Below are positions 1-6,582 of a stretch of DNA of 34,363 nucleotides, piece by piece. The stretch is from Verrucomicrobia bacterium UBA7008. Its GTDB lineage: Bacteria > Verrucomicrobiota > Kiritimatiellia > RFP12 > UBA1067. Where the stretch lies: positions 1 to 34,363 of the forward strand of contig DJXI01000054.1 of the NCBI GenBank assembly GCA_002449695.1, given 5' to 3'. Under the pieces are notes generated by a model. The model searched no databases, was not told where the DNA came from, and saw nothing but the letters and a program-made list of their open reading frames with translations. Position numbers and translations under genes: made by a program. Every line of letters begins with the position of its first letter. Position 1 is the first letter of the stretch.

Positions 1-522
1 AAGCGGCGTCGGCAACAGACGACGCCGCGCAAGAGGGAGCGAAGAAAAACGCGCCGCTCGTTGGGTGAGGCGGCTTCGAGGGTGAGGCGGACTGCAGAAG
101 CGAGAGACGCACGGTCGGTGCGCGTCCTGCGCCGTCAGATGCAAGCGAGACGAGGAAGGCGGTATCCCGCCGACGACGTATCGCGCCGCAGATGACGGAT
201 GCAGGGCGCGGGAGGCCAAGCGGCTGCGAGCGGTTGCGGGACGACGAGCCCGAAGAAAGACGAAGGTCGTGCCGCCGAACTCGACCAGGGTGACATGCGC
301 GGCTTGTTTCGCCGTCGTCAGCGGAGCGGAGCGATTCAGGCCGAGACGGTCTGCTCAGGACTCGCCCCCGAGGCTAACCTAAAGGTTGCCGAGCGGGGCG
401 AAGGACGCGCAGAATGCCCGGCCTGACATCGTGAGCACCGTTGCGGCGAAGCAAGCCGCACGCTTGAAAGGCACGGCAGACTGGCACGGCAAGCACACTG
501 CGACCAATCGCGGTGCGGGAAA
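1..522. other. Non-coding, structure-rich 522-bp region
   Basis: No reading frame here resembles a protein family; the short frames on both strands are arginine-rich and overlap each other. The sequence shows many self-complementary stretches: an 8-bp stem 3-10/21-28, a 6-bp stem 132-137/193-198 enclosing a small hairpin 158-162/167-171, and the much stronger nested stems of 297-462 listed separately. It also has an 11-bp direct repeat (GGGTGAGGCGG at 63-73 and 80-90) and a 9-bp one (GGCACGGCA near 470 and 483). It borders the 3' end of trhA. No tRNA, RNase P, tmRNA or SRP signature was recognised. The left edge is the window edge, so part of a gene or RNA may be missing. Confidence 0.5.
297..462 (+). 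ncRNA. Candidate structured RNA with nested long-range stems
   Basis: Bases 299-315 pair with 443-459 to give a 17-bp stem whose two imperfect pairs (307/451 and 315/443) are G-U wobbles only if the plus strand is the RNA; read on the minus strand they become A-C mismatches. Inside it, 336-343 pairs perfectly with 419-426 (8 bp), 362-368 with 395-401 (7 bp), and 372-379 with 384-390 around a UAAA tetraloop with one bulged U. The stems nest without conflict. No obvious promoter or U-rich terminator was found, so this could also be a DNA-level palindromic repeat. The family is unrecognised. Confidence 0.35.
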
Positions 523-1176
523 TCACATCACGTGCCAGAGGCAGCAGAAGAAGTGGCAGATCGTGCCCGCGAGCACGAAGAGGTGCCAGACCATGTGCGC
601 GTACGGCAGCGACTTCCAGAGGTAGAAGACGCAGCCGAGCGTGTACAGCGCGCCGCCCGTCGCCAGCCACATCGTGCCCAGCCCGTGCAGCGAGCGGATG
701 AGCGGCACGATCGCCGCCAGCGCCACCCACCCCATGATCACGTACGCGCTCGTCGACAGGTACCGGAAGCGGCCCGTCGTGCGGATCTTGAAGAAGATGC
801 CCGCGAGCGCCATGCCCCACTCGATCCCGAAGACGGTCCACGCGAGCGCAGGATGCGCCGGCCGGAGCGTGACGAGGCAGAACGGCGTGTAGCTGCCCGC
901 GATCAGCACGTAGATCGCCATGTGGTCCATCACGTGCAGCACGCGCTTCGCCGGCAGATAGGTGACGGTGTGGTAGGCCGAGGAGATCGCGTAGAGGAAG
1001 ATCATCGAGAAGCCGAAGATCGCGCCGCTCGTCACCTTCCACGCCACGTCCGCGCCGCTCGTCGCGCCCTGCCAGACGAGCAGCGCCAGCATCGCCGCGC
1101 CGAGGTGCGAGCCGACCACGTGGGTCACCGCATTGGCGATTTCCTCGCCCGTCGTGTATTCATGCCGCTTCTTCAT
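523..1176 (-). CDS. trhA: Hemolysin III / TrhA-family membrane protein
   Basis: The 217-residue product is a seven-helix integral membrane protein of the hemolysin III/PAQR-like family (COG1272, YqfA/TrhA), which acts in the inner membrane; in E. coli the relative is linked to membrane energetics and lipid homeostasis. Visible family hallmarks are the N-terminal GEEIANAVTHVVG segment, the AYHTVTYLP segment with a conserved His, the HVMDHMAIYVLIAGSYTPF block with its metal-binding His and Asp, and a His-rich C-terminal helix ending in HFFCCLWHVM. The start is ATG at 1176, whose first bases form an ATGA overlap with the stop of ruvC, so the two are translationally coupled. It is the last gene of the transporter-ruvC-trhA operon. 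The biochemical role is not certain in any bacterium. Confidence 0.9.
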   Translation of the reverse strand: MKKRHEYTTGEEIANAVTHVVGSHLGAAMLALLVWQGATSGADVAWKVTSGAIFGFSMIFLYAISSAYHTVTYLPAKRVLHVMDHMAIYVLIAGSYTPFCLVTLRPAHPALAWTVFGIEWGMALAGIFFKIRTTGRFRYLSTSAYVIMGWVALAAIVPLIRSLHGLGTMWLATGGALYTLGCVFYLWKSLPYAHMVWHLFVLAGTICHFFCCLWHVM

Positions 1177-1667
1177 ACCTGGTTGTCCCGTGTCGTGAGA
1201 ATCGATTTCACGTGCGCGTGGCAGATGGCGAGCGCGAGCGCGTCCGCCGCGTCGTTCTGCGGCAGCTCGGGGAGCGCGAGGAGCGTCTTGACCATCCGCT
1301 GGATCTGGTCCTTCTCCGCGAGCCCGTTGCCGCACACCGCCATCTTCACGCGGCGCGGCTCGTATTCGTAGATGGGCTTCGACGCGTTCGCCGCCGCCAC
1401 GATCACCGCGCCGCGCGCTTCGCCGAGCACCATCATCGTGTTCGCGTTCTTGCCGTAGATCACCTGCTCGATGCTCAGCACGTCCGGATCGAATTCGGCG
1501 ATCAGCGCGGCGATCTTCGCGTAGATCGCGGCGAGGCAGTCCGACACGCGCGCGTCGCGGCGGTTGGGGATGCGGCCCCACGCGCGCGCCGTCAGGCGGC
1601 TGCCGGCCGCCTCCAGCACGCCATAGCCCGTCGAGCGCAGGGAGGTATCGACGCCGAGGATGATCAT
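1173..1667 (-). CDS. ruvC: Crossover junction endodeoxyribonuclease RuvC
   Basis: The 164-residue product is the Holliday-junction resolvase that cuts four-way DNA junctions with RuvAB during recombination repair. Length fits the family (about 160-190 residues). The RNase H-fold carboxylates are in place: Asp7 in GVDTSLRSTGYG, Glu67 in SIEQVIYGKNANT, and Asp139/Asp142 in NDAADALALAICHA. The start ATG at 1667 overlaps the stop of the upstream transporter as ATGA, and the stop overlaps the trhA start the same way, so expression follows the transporter promoter. ruvA and ruvB are not in the window, which is unusual as these genes often cluster. A longer reading through an upstream frame is ruled out by the overlapping transporter. 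Confidence 0.95.
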   Translation of the reverse strand: MIILGVDTSLRSTGYGVLEAAGSRLTARAWGRIPNRRDARVSDCLAAIYAKIAALIAEFDPDVLSIEQVIYGKNANTMMVLGEARGAVIVAAANASKPIYEYEPRRVKMAVCGNGLAEKDQIQRMVKTLLALPELPQNDAADALALAICHAHVKSILTTRDNQV

Positions 1668-2965
1668 TTCGCGACAAGCCCCCAGATGAGCACGGCGAGG
1701 ATCAGCACCGGCAGGACGAACGTCATGTAGGCGCGCAGCGCGTCGGGCAGCGCGAGGCCGCGCCCGGCGCTCGCCTCTTCGCGGAACCGGCGCCAGCCCC
1801 AGCCGAAGTCCCATGCGACGAAGAGGCAGATGACGAGCGCGCCGAGCGGCAGCCAGAGCTGGCTCACCGCGAAGTCCTCCCCGTCGAGCACCCCGTCCCA
1901 GAGGACGCACGGCAGCGAGGCGAGCGCGACGGCCGCGCCGACGAGCGGCGCGATCACCCGGCGGCGGCCGCGCGATTCGTCCATCAGCCCGCCGATGATG
2001 CACTCGAACACCGCGATGATCGTCGTCAGCGCGGCGAACGCGAGGAAGAGGAAGAAGCAGAAGCCCCAGACGCGGCCGCTCGGCATGCGCGCGAACACCT
2101 CGGGCAGCGCGATGAAGATGAGGCCGGGGCCGCTCGACGGCTCCACGCCGTAGGAGAGGCACGCGGGAAAGATGACGAGCCCGGCGAGGAACGCGACGGC
2201 CGTGTCGATGAGGATGATCCAGATCGCCTCCGTGACGAGCGAGCGTTCGCGTTGGATGTAGCTGCCGAAGATCGTCATGCAGCCGACGCCGATGGAGAGC
2301 GTGAAGAACGCCTGCCCCATCGCCTCCATCACCGCGCGGCCCGCGTTCGCCGCGAACCGGCCCCAGTCGGGGTAGAGGTAGAAGCGCAGCCCTTCGGCGG
2401 CGGCGGGGAGCGTGAGCGCCTTGGCGGCGAGGACGCCCAGCAGCGCGAGGAGCGAGAGCATCAGGAGCTTGGTGATGCGCTCGACGCCCTTGACGACGCC
2501 GGCGAAGCAGATCGCGGCCGCGACCGCGACGGTGAGCGCCATGTAGCGCGCGCACGTCGCCTTGTCGGCGAGGAGATCGGGAAACGCCGTCGTGCGGCCG
2601 ACGAGGTAGTCGCCCGTGTACTTGACGAGCCAGCCCGCGACGTCGGTGTAGTAGATCATCAGGACGAAGTTGCCCGCGAAGATGACGAAGCCGATCGTGC
2701 GCCAGACGGACCGCGGCACTTTTGCCGCGTTGCCGAGCGCGCCCATCGCGCCCGCGATCCCCTTCTTCGCGCCGCGCCCGACGGCGAGCTCGGCGACGAG
2801 GAGCGGGAGGCCGAAGAGGACGAGAAAGGCGAGATAGATGATGACGAACGCGGCGCCGCCGTTCTGTCCGACGACGAACGGGAAGCGCCAGACGTTGCCG
2901 AGGCCGACGGCGCATCCCGCCGCCAGCATCAGGAACCCCAGCCGACTGCCGATTTTTTCTCGCAT
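1664..2965 (-). CDS. Neurotransmitter:sodium symporter (NSS) family transporter
   Basis: The 433-residue product belongs to the NSS/SLC6 family (LeuT fold), which uses the sodium gradient to import amino acids or related amines across the inner membrane. The diagnostic TM1 block is present near the N-terminus: AAGCAVGLGNVWRFPF followed by NGGAAF, which in LeuT forms the Na+ and substrate sites. About eleven hydrophobic segments follow, which fits bacterial NSS proteins. The substrate cannot be told from sequence. An upstream in-frame ATG at 3013 would overlap the promoter; the start at 2965 is chosen because the family's N-terminus begins just there and an extended -10 box ends 7 nt before it. 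It leads the operon with ruvC and trhA, an odd pairing of transport and recombination. Confidence 0.9.
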   Translation of the reverse strand: MREKIGSRLGFLMLAAGCAVGLGNVWRFPFVVGQNGGAAFVIIYLAFLVLFGLPLLVAELAVGRGAKKGIAGAMGALGNAAKVPRSVWRTIGFVIFAGNFVLMIYYTDVAGWLVKYTGDYLVGRTTAFPDLLADKATCARYMALTVAVAAAICFAGVVKGVERITKLLMLSLLALLGVLAAKALTLPAAAEGLRFYLYPDWGRFAANAGRAVMEAMGQAFFTLSIGVGCMTIFGSYIQRERSLVTEAIWIILIDTAVAFLAGLVIFPACLSYGVEPSSGPGLIFIALPEVFARMPSGRVWGFCFFLFLAFAALTTIIAVFECIIGGLMDESRGRRRVIAPLVGAAVALASLPCVLWDGVLDGEDFAVSQLWLPLGALVICLFVAWDFGWGWRRFREEASAGRGLALPDALRAYMTFVLPVLILAVLIWGLVAK

Positions 2966-2972
2966 GGGGAAC

Positions 2973-2981
2973 AGTATATCA
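2973..2981 (-). promoter_or_regulatory. Extended -10 promoter, probable leaderless start of the NSS operon
   Basis: On the minus strand the bases read TGATATACT, an extended -10 element (TG-n-TATACT). The hexamer ends 7 nt before the ATG at 2965, with no Shine-Dalgarno sequence in the gap (GTTCCCC). Transcription starting about 7 nt downstream would begin at the start codon. No good -35 hexamer is visible. Confidence 0.7.
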
Positions 2982-3020
2982 TTTACGGCGCGAACGGTAC
3001 ACGCCCTTTTCACTTTTCCG

Positions 3021-3041
3021 GCGGAAAGGCTAAATTTCCGC
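3021..3041 (-). terminator. Possible terminator hairpin after the SecD-head-like gene
   Basis: A perfect 7-bp inverted repeat (GCGGAAA at 3021-3027, TTTCCGC at 3035-3041, 7-nt loop) lies just after the stop of the 3057-3992 gene and before the promoter of the NSS operon. It lacks a clear U tract, so termination activity is only suggested by position. Confidence 0.3.
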
Positions 3042-3056
3042 GCGTTGTCGGTTTAA

Positions 3057-3992
3057 TCAGGGGGCGGCGGCGCCGTCATCGGATTTGTCGAGCGCGGCCG
3101 CCAGCCGGATGGCCTCGTCGCGCGTCAACGCCCCGGCGATCATGAACGCCTCGCCGATTTCGCAGACGATGCGCGGCGCCATAACAAGTTCGCCGTCCAC
3201 GACAATTGCCAGTCGCCGCCCTTCCTCCGTCGGGTTCTTCCGTCCGCCCGGCTGGTAGTCGCGCGTCAACGCATGCAATTTGCGACTGCCCTCCGGCGTG
3301 AGGCGCCCTTCCACCTCATAGCCGTCGCCGACCGTCGCCTTGCGCGCCGACGCGCCCTGCACGTCCGCCGCCGTGAGTTCGGCCGTTTCGCTGACGTAGA
3401 CGAGTTCGAAGATGTGCCCGTTCTGCCTCACAGGCATCAGGCGATAGCCTTCGACGGGCGCGGCGGACGACAGCGCCTCTTCCATCGATCGACCGGTGGA
3501 CGTCAACGTGCGCGTCAGACGGTCGCTGTCGGCGTGACAGAGGCACAGTTCGAGCGAGACGGTCGGATGGCGGGCCTTCTCTTCTGCGAGCGGCAGCTCA
3601 TCCGCCGATGCCGACGGGTGACTGATCAACGTCGTCGGCGAGAAGAACGAGAAGAGAAGGAACAGGACGAACAGAACCCCCGTCCCGACCTTGTGCGCCG
3701 CACAATCGGCGCACACCTGGTTGAAATCGCGCCGCACCAGGTAGCGGTAAAGGAGGACGGCCGGGATCGCCGCCACGAGCCACCCGCACAGGATGTGCGC
3801 CCATTGGGCGACCGCCAGCCCCAGCGACTGGTGGACGAGCCCCAGCAAGCGGATGTAGGGCGTCGTCGCGTACAGGCTGCCGCCCATGGCCAGCGCCCAC
3901 AGAGCATCCGCCAGGCTCAACGCGCGGCCGCACGGCATCAGCAGCGCGGCAAAAGCCAGGATGGAAAGAAGGCGCGCGGTTCGCTTTGTCAT
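3057..3992 (-). CDS. Membrane protein with SecD P1-head-like domain
   Basis: This 311-residue protein is not a known named gene. The first ~125 residues contain about four hydrophobic segments (including one near 8-26, one near 60-85 and a very apolar one near 103-120, GVLFVLFLLFSFF). Residues ~135-311 look soluble and resemble the P1 head of SecD/SecDF: LTPEGSRKLHALTRDY, then RRLAIVVDGELVMAPRI, then AGALTRDEAIRLAAAL, matching the SecD pattern of a Thr/Pro-Glu-Gly segment, 'LAIVLDG..SAP.I' and a terminal helix. It lacks the RND-type transmembrane channel of SecD, so it is not a translocase subunit. A good Shine-Dalgarno (AGGAA, 8 nt spacing) supports the start at 3992. It follows fucU by 28 nt, probably in one transcript. 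Confidence 0.7.
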   Translation of the reverse strand: MTKRTARLLSILAFAALLMPCGRALSLADALWALAMGGSLYATTPYIRLLGLVHQSLGLAVAQWAHILCGWLVAAIPAVLLYRYLVRRDFNQVCADCAAHKVGTGVLFVLFLLFSFFSPTTLISHPSASADELPLAEEKARHPTVSLELCLCHADSDRLTRTLTSTGRSMEEALSSAAPVEGYRLMPVRQNGHIFELVYVSETAELTAADVQGASARKATVGDGYEVEGRLTPEGSRKLHALTRDYQPGGRKNPTEEGRRLAIVVDGELVMAPRIVCEIGEAFMIAGALTRDEAIRLAAALDKSDDGAAAP

Positions 3993-4020
3993 TGTTCGAT
4001 TCCTTTCATCGCCGCAAGCG

Positions 4021-4434
4021 TCAGGACGGGACGCCCTTCTTGAGGATGACGTTGCCGTATTTGCGCGTCTCGCCCGTCACGACGACGGCGAAGGCCTTGC
4101 GGGCACGGTCGTAGAACGCATAACGCTCCATCTGTTCGATCGTGCCGGTGTAGTCCAGCGCCCGGCGGTAGGCGGCTTCGACCGACGGATCGAGCGCATC
4201 GCCGGGGACGGGCGCCATCATGACGACCGGCGTCGCGTAGGCGTCCAGCTCGAACAGCGGACGGATCGCCGCGAGCAGCCGGTCGGCCGCGAGGCCGTCG
4301 GCGCGCAGGACGCGCGCGTTGACCGAATGCGCGGGAAAGTGGGCGTCGGACAGGACGATTTCATCGCCATGTCCCATCTCGGCGAGCGTCTTGAGGAGCT
4401 CGGGCGAAATCAGCGGAGAGATACCTTTGAGCAT
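4021..4434 (-). CDS. fucU: L-fucose mutarotase (FucU/RbsD family)
   Basis: The 137-residue product matches the RbsD/FucU family (about 140 residues), cytoplasmic decameric enzymes that interconvert alpha and beta anomers of L-fucose (FucU) or pyranose/furanose ribose (RbsD). The N-terminus [20 protein letters not shown] plus [14 protein letters not shown] carries the conserved His22 and Asp30, and the C-terminal [23 protein letters not shown] is the typical FucU ending. The mid-region [14 protein letters not shown] favours FucU over RbsD. No other fucose genes are nearby, so the assignment to fucose is by similarity only. The start has an extended -10 box 10 nt upstream and no Shine-Dalgarno. 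It is divergent from queC with 54 bp between the two starts. Confidence 0.9.
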   Translation of the reverse strand: MLKGISPLISPELLKTLAEMGHGDEIVLSDAHFPAHSVNARVLRADGLAADRLLAAIRPLFELDAYATPVVMMAPVPGDALDPSVEAAYRRALDYTGTIEQMERYAFYDRARKAFAVVVTGETRKYGNVILKKGVPS

Positions 4435-4444
4435 AGCGGTTCGT

Positions 4445-4453
4445 ATTATAGCA
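4445..4453 (-). promoter_or_regulatory. Extended -10 promoter of fucU
   Basis: Minus strand reads TGCTATAAT, a perfect extended -10. The hexamer ends 10 nt before the fucU ATG, predicting a leader of only about 3-4 nt and no room for a Shine-Dalgarno site. Confidence 0.7.
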
Positions 4454-4472
4454 TATTTTGAGCCGCAGGATG

Positions 4473-4481
4473 TGATATACT
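4473..4481 (+). promoter_or_regulatory. Extended -10 promoter of queC, probable leaderless start
   Basis: TGATATACT ends 7 nt before the queC ATG at 4489. The 17 bases 4469-4485 are identical to those before dinB (19923-19939), with the same spacing to the start codon. No -35 match is seen at the usual distance. Confidence 0.75.
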
Positions 4482-4488
4482 ACGCACC

Positions 4489-5172
4489 ATGATACGGACT
4501 GACAGAAAGATCGACGCCGTCGTCGTGCTGAGCGGCGGACAGGACAGCGCGCTCTGCCTCGCGCTCGCCTGCCGCCGGTTCGGCGCGGACCGCGTCGCCG
4601 CGCTCACCTTCAACTACGGCCAGCGCCACGCCGTCGAAACGAAATTCGCCCGCGCGCTCGCGCGCCGCTTCCGCATCGCCGCGCACAAGGTCGTCAAGCT
4701 CGACTTCTACCGCCACCTCACCGCGAACGCACTCTTCGACGCATCCGCGCCGATCCGGAAGAAGCGCGGCGCGAGCTGCCCCACCACCGTCGTCGAAGGC
4801 CGCAATTCCTTCTTCCTGACGGCGGCGGGCGTCTGGGCCAAGTCGCTCGGCGCGACGCACGTCTACACGGGCGTCAGCGAAGCCGACTATTCGGGCTATC
4901 CCGACTGCCGCGCCGCCTTCATCCGCGCGCAGGAGAAGATGATGCGCCTGGCGATGGAGTGGCCGTTCAAGATCGTCACGCCCTTCCTGCACAAGACGAA
5001 GGCCGAGGAATGGGCGCTCGCGGACCGGCTCGGCCTCTTCGACCTCGTGGCGAATGAGACGGTCACGTGCTACCGCGGCATTCCCGGCGCGGGGTGCGGC
5101 CGCTGTCCGGCGTGCAGACTGCGCGCGGCGGGATTGATGAAGTACCTTCAACACAGCCGACGGAAAATTTGA
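4489..5172 (+). CDS. queC: 7-cyano-7-deazaguanine synthase QueC
   Basis: The 227-residue cytoplasmic enzyme converts 7-carboxy-7-deazaguanine to preQ0 with ammonia and ATP, a step of queuosine synthesis. The PP-loop motif SGGQDS is at residues 15-20, the FNYGQRH segment follows at 41-47, and the zinc cysteines are Cys194, Cys203, Cys206 and Cys209 in the C-terminal segment (TCYRG...CGRCPAC). Length is normal. The other pathway genes (queD, queE, folE) are not in the window. The ATG at 4489 sits 7 nt after an extended -10 box, so the mRNA is probably leaderless, leaving no space for a preQ1 riboswitch. The tRNA-Val gene follows 22 bp downstream, with its own promoter-like box. Confidence 0.95.
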   Translation: MIRTDRKIDAVVVLSGGQDSALCLALACRRFGADRVAALTFNYGQRHAVETKFARALARRFRIAAHKVVKLDFYRHLTANALFDASAPIRKKRGASCPTTVVEGRNSFFLTAAGVWAKSLGATHVYTGVSEADYSGYPDCRAAFIRAQEKMMRLAMEWPFKIVTPFLHKTKAEEWALADRLGLFDLVANETVTCYRGIPGAGCGRCPACRLRAAGLMKYLQHSRRKI

Positions 5173-5178
5173 TATAAT
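5170..5178 (+). promoter_or_regulatory. Extended -10 promoter of the tRNA-Val gene
   Basis: TGATATAAT overlaps the last codon and stop of queC and ends 16 nt before the tRNA 5' end, giving a predicted start about 9-10 nt upstream of the mature tRNA. It is the best match to the promoter element found before several protein genes in the window. Confidence 0.65.
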
Positions 5179-5194
5179 TCCCGCCGTTTTCTCC

Positions 5195-5271
5195 GGGCGG
5201 TTAGCTCAGTTGGTTAGAGCAGGACCTTTACACGGTCAAGGTCGGGGGTCCGAGTCCCTCACCGCCCACCA
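5195..5271 (+). tRNA. tRNA-Val (UAC anticodon)
   Basis: A full cloverleaf can be drawn. Acceptor stem GGGCGGT (5195-5201) pairs with ACCGCCC (5261-5267); D stem GCTC/GAGC (5204-5207/5217-5220); anticodon loop TTTACAC (5227-5233) with anticodon TAC at 5229-5231, reading valine GUA/GUG codons; T stem GGGGG/CCCTC. The 3' CCA is encoded (5269-5271). The outermost pair of the anticodon stem (5222/5238, G-A) is mismatched, which is tolerated in some tRNAs. Confidence 0.92.
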
Positions 5272-5287
5272 TGAATCGGCGGACGGC

Positions 5288-5320
5288 GGCGGCGCGATCA
5301 GAGCGCCGCCCAGATTTTTT
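5288..5320 (+). terminator. Intrinsic terminator for queC/tRNA-Val, inside the rsfS 3' end
   Basis: GGCGGCGC (5288-5295) and GCGCCGCC (5303-5310) form a perfect 8-bp stem with a 7-nt loop, followed by CAGA and six T residues (5315-5320). It lies 16 bp after the tRNA. Most of it lies within the last codons of rsfS on the opposite strand (rsfS stop at 5298), so one sequence serves as terminator and coding DNA. Confidence 0.75.
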
Positions 5321-5621
5321 CAAGCGCGTAGTAGGCGCGCGCCTCGGGCGAGAAGACGTGCACGACCACGTCGATGTAGTCCACCACGATCCAGCCCGAT
5401 TCGGGATCGCCCGACGTGCGGTAGCTCTGCACGCCCGCCGCCTTCATCGCGGCCTGCGACGCGGCGATCAGCGCCTTGAGGTGCGGCGCGGCCGCGCCCG
5501 TCGCGACGACGAAGAAGTCCGCGATCTGACTCTTGCCGCGCACGTCGTAGATCTTGACGTCCGTGCCCTTGCGGTCCGAGAGCGCCGCCGCGAGCGCCTT
5601 TGCCTGTTCTTCTGCCGTCAT
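5298..5621 (-). CDS. rsfS: Ribosome silencing factor RsfS
   Basis: The 107-residue product is RsfS (Iojap/DUF143 family), which binds ribosomal protein uL14 on the 50S subunit and blocks joining with the 30S subunit when nutrients are scarce. Family signatures are DVKIYDVRGKSQIADFFVVATG, the alanine-rich helix with LKALIAASQ, and the C-terminal GWIVVDYIDVVVHVFSPEARAYYALEKIW. The chosen start is the ATG at 5621 (MTAEEQAKAL), because upstream in-frame codons lie inside the corA 3' end and encode a serine/arginine run unlike the family. It lies 1 nt after the corA stop, so it is co-translated in the pheS-corA-rsfS string. The usual neighbour nadD is absent. Confidence 0.93.
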   Translation of the reverse strand: MTAEEQAKALAAALSDRKGTDVKIYDVRGKSQIADFFVVATGAAAPHLKALIAASQAAMKAAGVQSYRTSGDPESGWIVVDYIDVVVHVFSPEARAYYALEKIWAAL

Positions 5622-5622
5622 G

Positions 5623-6573
5623 TCAGAACTTCCGTTTCTTGTGGAGGATGAAGATGACCGCGCCGATGAGGAACGTCGCGACACCCGCGATCGCGGTGAG
5701 GACCGCGAAGATGTGCGGGCTGCCGGGGCCGTCCACGAGCGGCAGCTTGATGTTCATGCCGTACGCCGACGTGATCAGGGTCGGGACGGCCAGGAAGATC
5801 GTCACGACCGTCAGGTACTTCATCACGTTGTTCAGGTTGTTGTTGATGAGCGAGGCGAAGGTATCGAGCGTCCCGTTCAGGATGTTCGCGTGGATCTGCG
5901 CCGTCTCGAGCGCCTGCTGGTATTCGACCATCCCGTCCTCAAGCTGGTCGCGGTCGTCCTCGGACAGCGTCAGCTGCCGCGCGGTGTTGGCGCGCGCGAG
6001 CGCGATCGTATCGGCCTTCAGCGACGTCGTGAAGTAGACGAGCGCCTTCTCGATCGTCAGGAGCTTCAGCAGGACCTCGTTGGAGATCGACTCGTGCAGC
6101 TCCTCCTCGAGCGCGTTCGTGCGCTGGTGGATGTCGTGGATGTAGCGGAGGAACAGGACGCCGCCGTGCCAGAGGAGCCGGAACGCGAAGCGGTACTGGT
6201 CGCGCGGCGGGCAGACGCGGCGGATCTGGTCGAGGAACGCCGTCGTCACCGGCGTCTTCATGCTGCAGACGGTGATGACCGACTGCCCGAAAAGGATGAT
6301 GCCGAGCGGGACGGTGCGGTACGGCAGGAACTCGTCGCTCTCGTCGATGCACGGCACGTGGACGATCAGGATGTACGACGCCTCGTCGTAGTCGAAACGC
6401 GGACGTTCGTCGCGGTCGAGCGGGTCGGTCAGAAAGTCGCGCGGCACCTGCGAGTGCGTCAGCACCCGCTCCAGCTCCGTCGTCGTCGGCTCCACCAGGT
6501 TGATCCAGCAGGAGTCACCGAACTCCTGCGTCTCCTTGAGGCCGCCGCCTTCCCACCTGTAGATCGTCAGCAT
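5623..6573 (-). CDS. CorA-family divalent metal ion transporter
   Basis: The 316-residue product is a CorA-type Mg2+/Co2+/Ni2+ channel of the inner membrane. It has a long cytoplasmic N-terminal alpha/beta domain, a long helical stalk (roughly residues 130-250, rich in charged residues, LSEDDRDQLEDGMVEYQQAL), and two C-terminal transmembrane helices. The first (VVTIFLAVPTLITSAYGMN) ends in the diagnostic GMN ion-selectivity motif; the second is followed by the short basic tail HKKRKF. Length fits the CorA family. It sits between pheS (9 nt) and rsfS (1 nt) in the same direction. Which metal it moves cannot be told from sequence. Confidence 0.92.
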   Translation of the reverse strand: MLTIYRWEGGGLKETQEFGDSCWINLVEPTTTELERVLTHSQVPRDFLTDPLDRDERPRFDYDEASYILIVHVPCIDESDEFLPYRTVPLGIILFGQSVITVCSMKTPVTTAFLDQIRRVCPPRDQYRFAFRLLWHGGVLFLRYIHDIHQRTNALEEELHESISNEVLLKLLTIEKALVYFTTSLKADTIALARANTARQLTLSEDDRDQLEDGMVEYQQALETAQIHANILNGTLDTFASLINNNLNNVMKYLTVVTIFLAVPTLITSAYGMNIKLPLVDGPGSPHIFAVLTAIAGVATFLIGAVIFILHKKRKF

Positions 6574-6582
6574 CGCCCTGCC

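Noticed and set aside
150..470. RNase P RNA, tmRNA or SRP RNA
   Set aside because: Stretches such as GAGGAAGGCGG and AGAATGCCCGGCCTG looked faintly like RNase P, but the universally conserved core sequences are missing and the order is wrong; tmRNA and SRP signatures are absent.
374..1042. Minus-strand frame through trhA and the non-coding end
   Set aside because: It overlaps trhA in another frame, is rich in Arg/Ala/Leu/His without membrane pattern, and has no conserved motif.
4435..4488. preQ1 riboswitch before queC
   Set aside because: The promoter box ends 7 nt before the start codon, leaving no leader to hold an aptamer.
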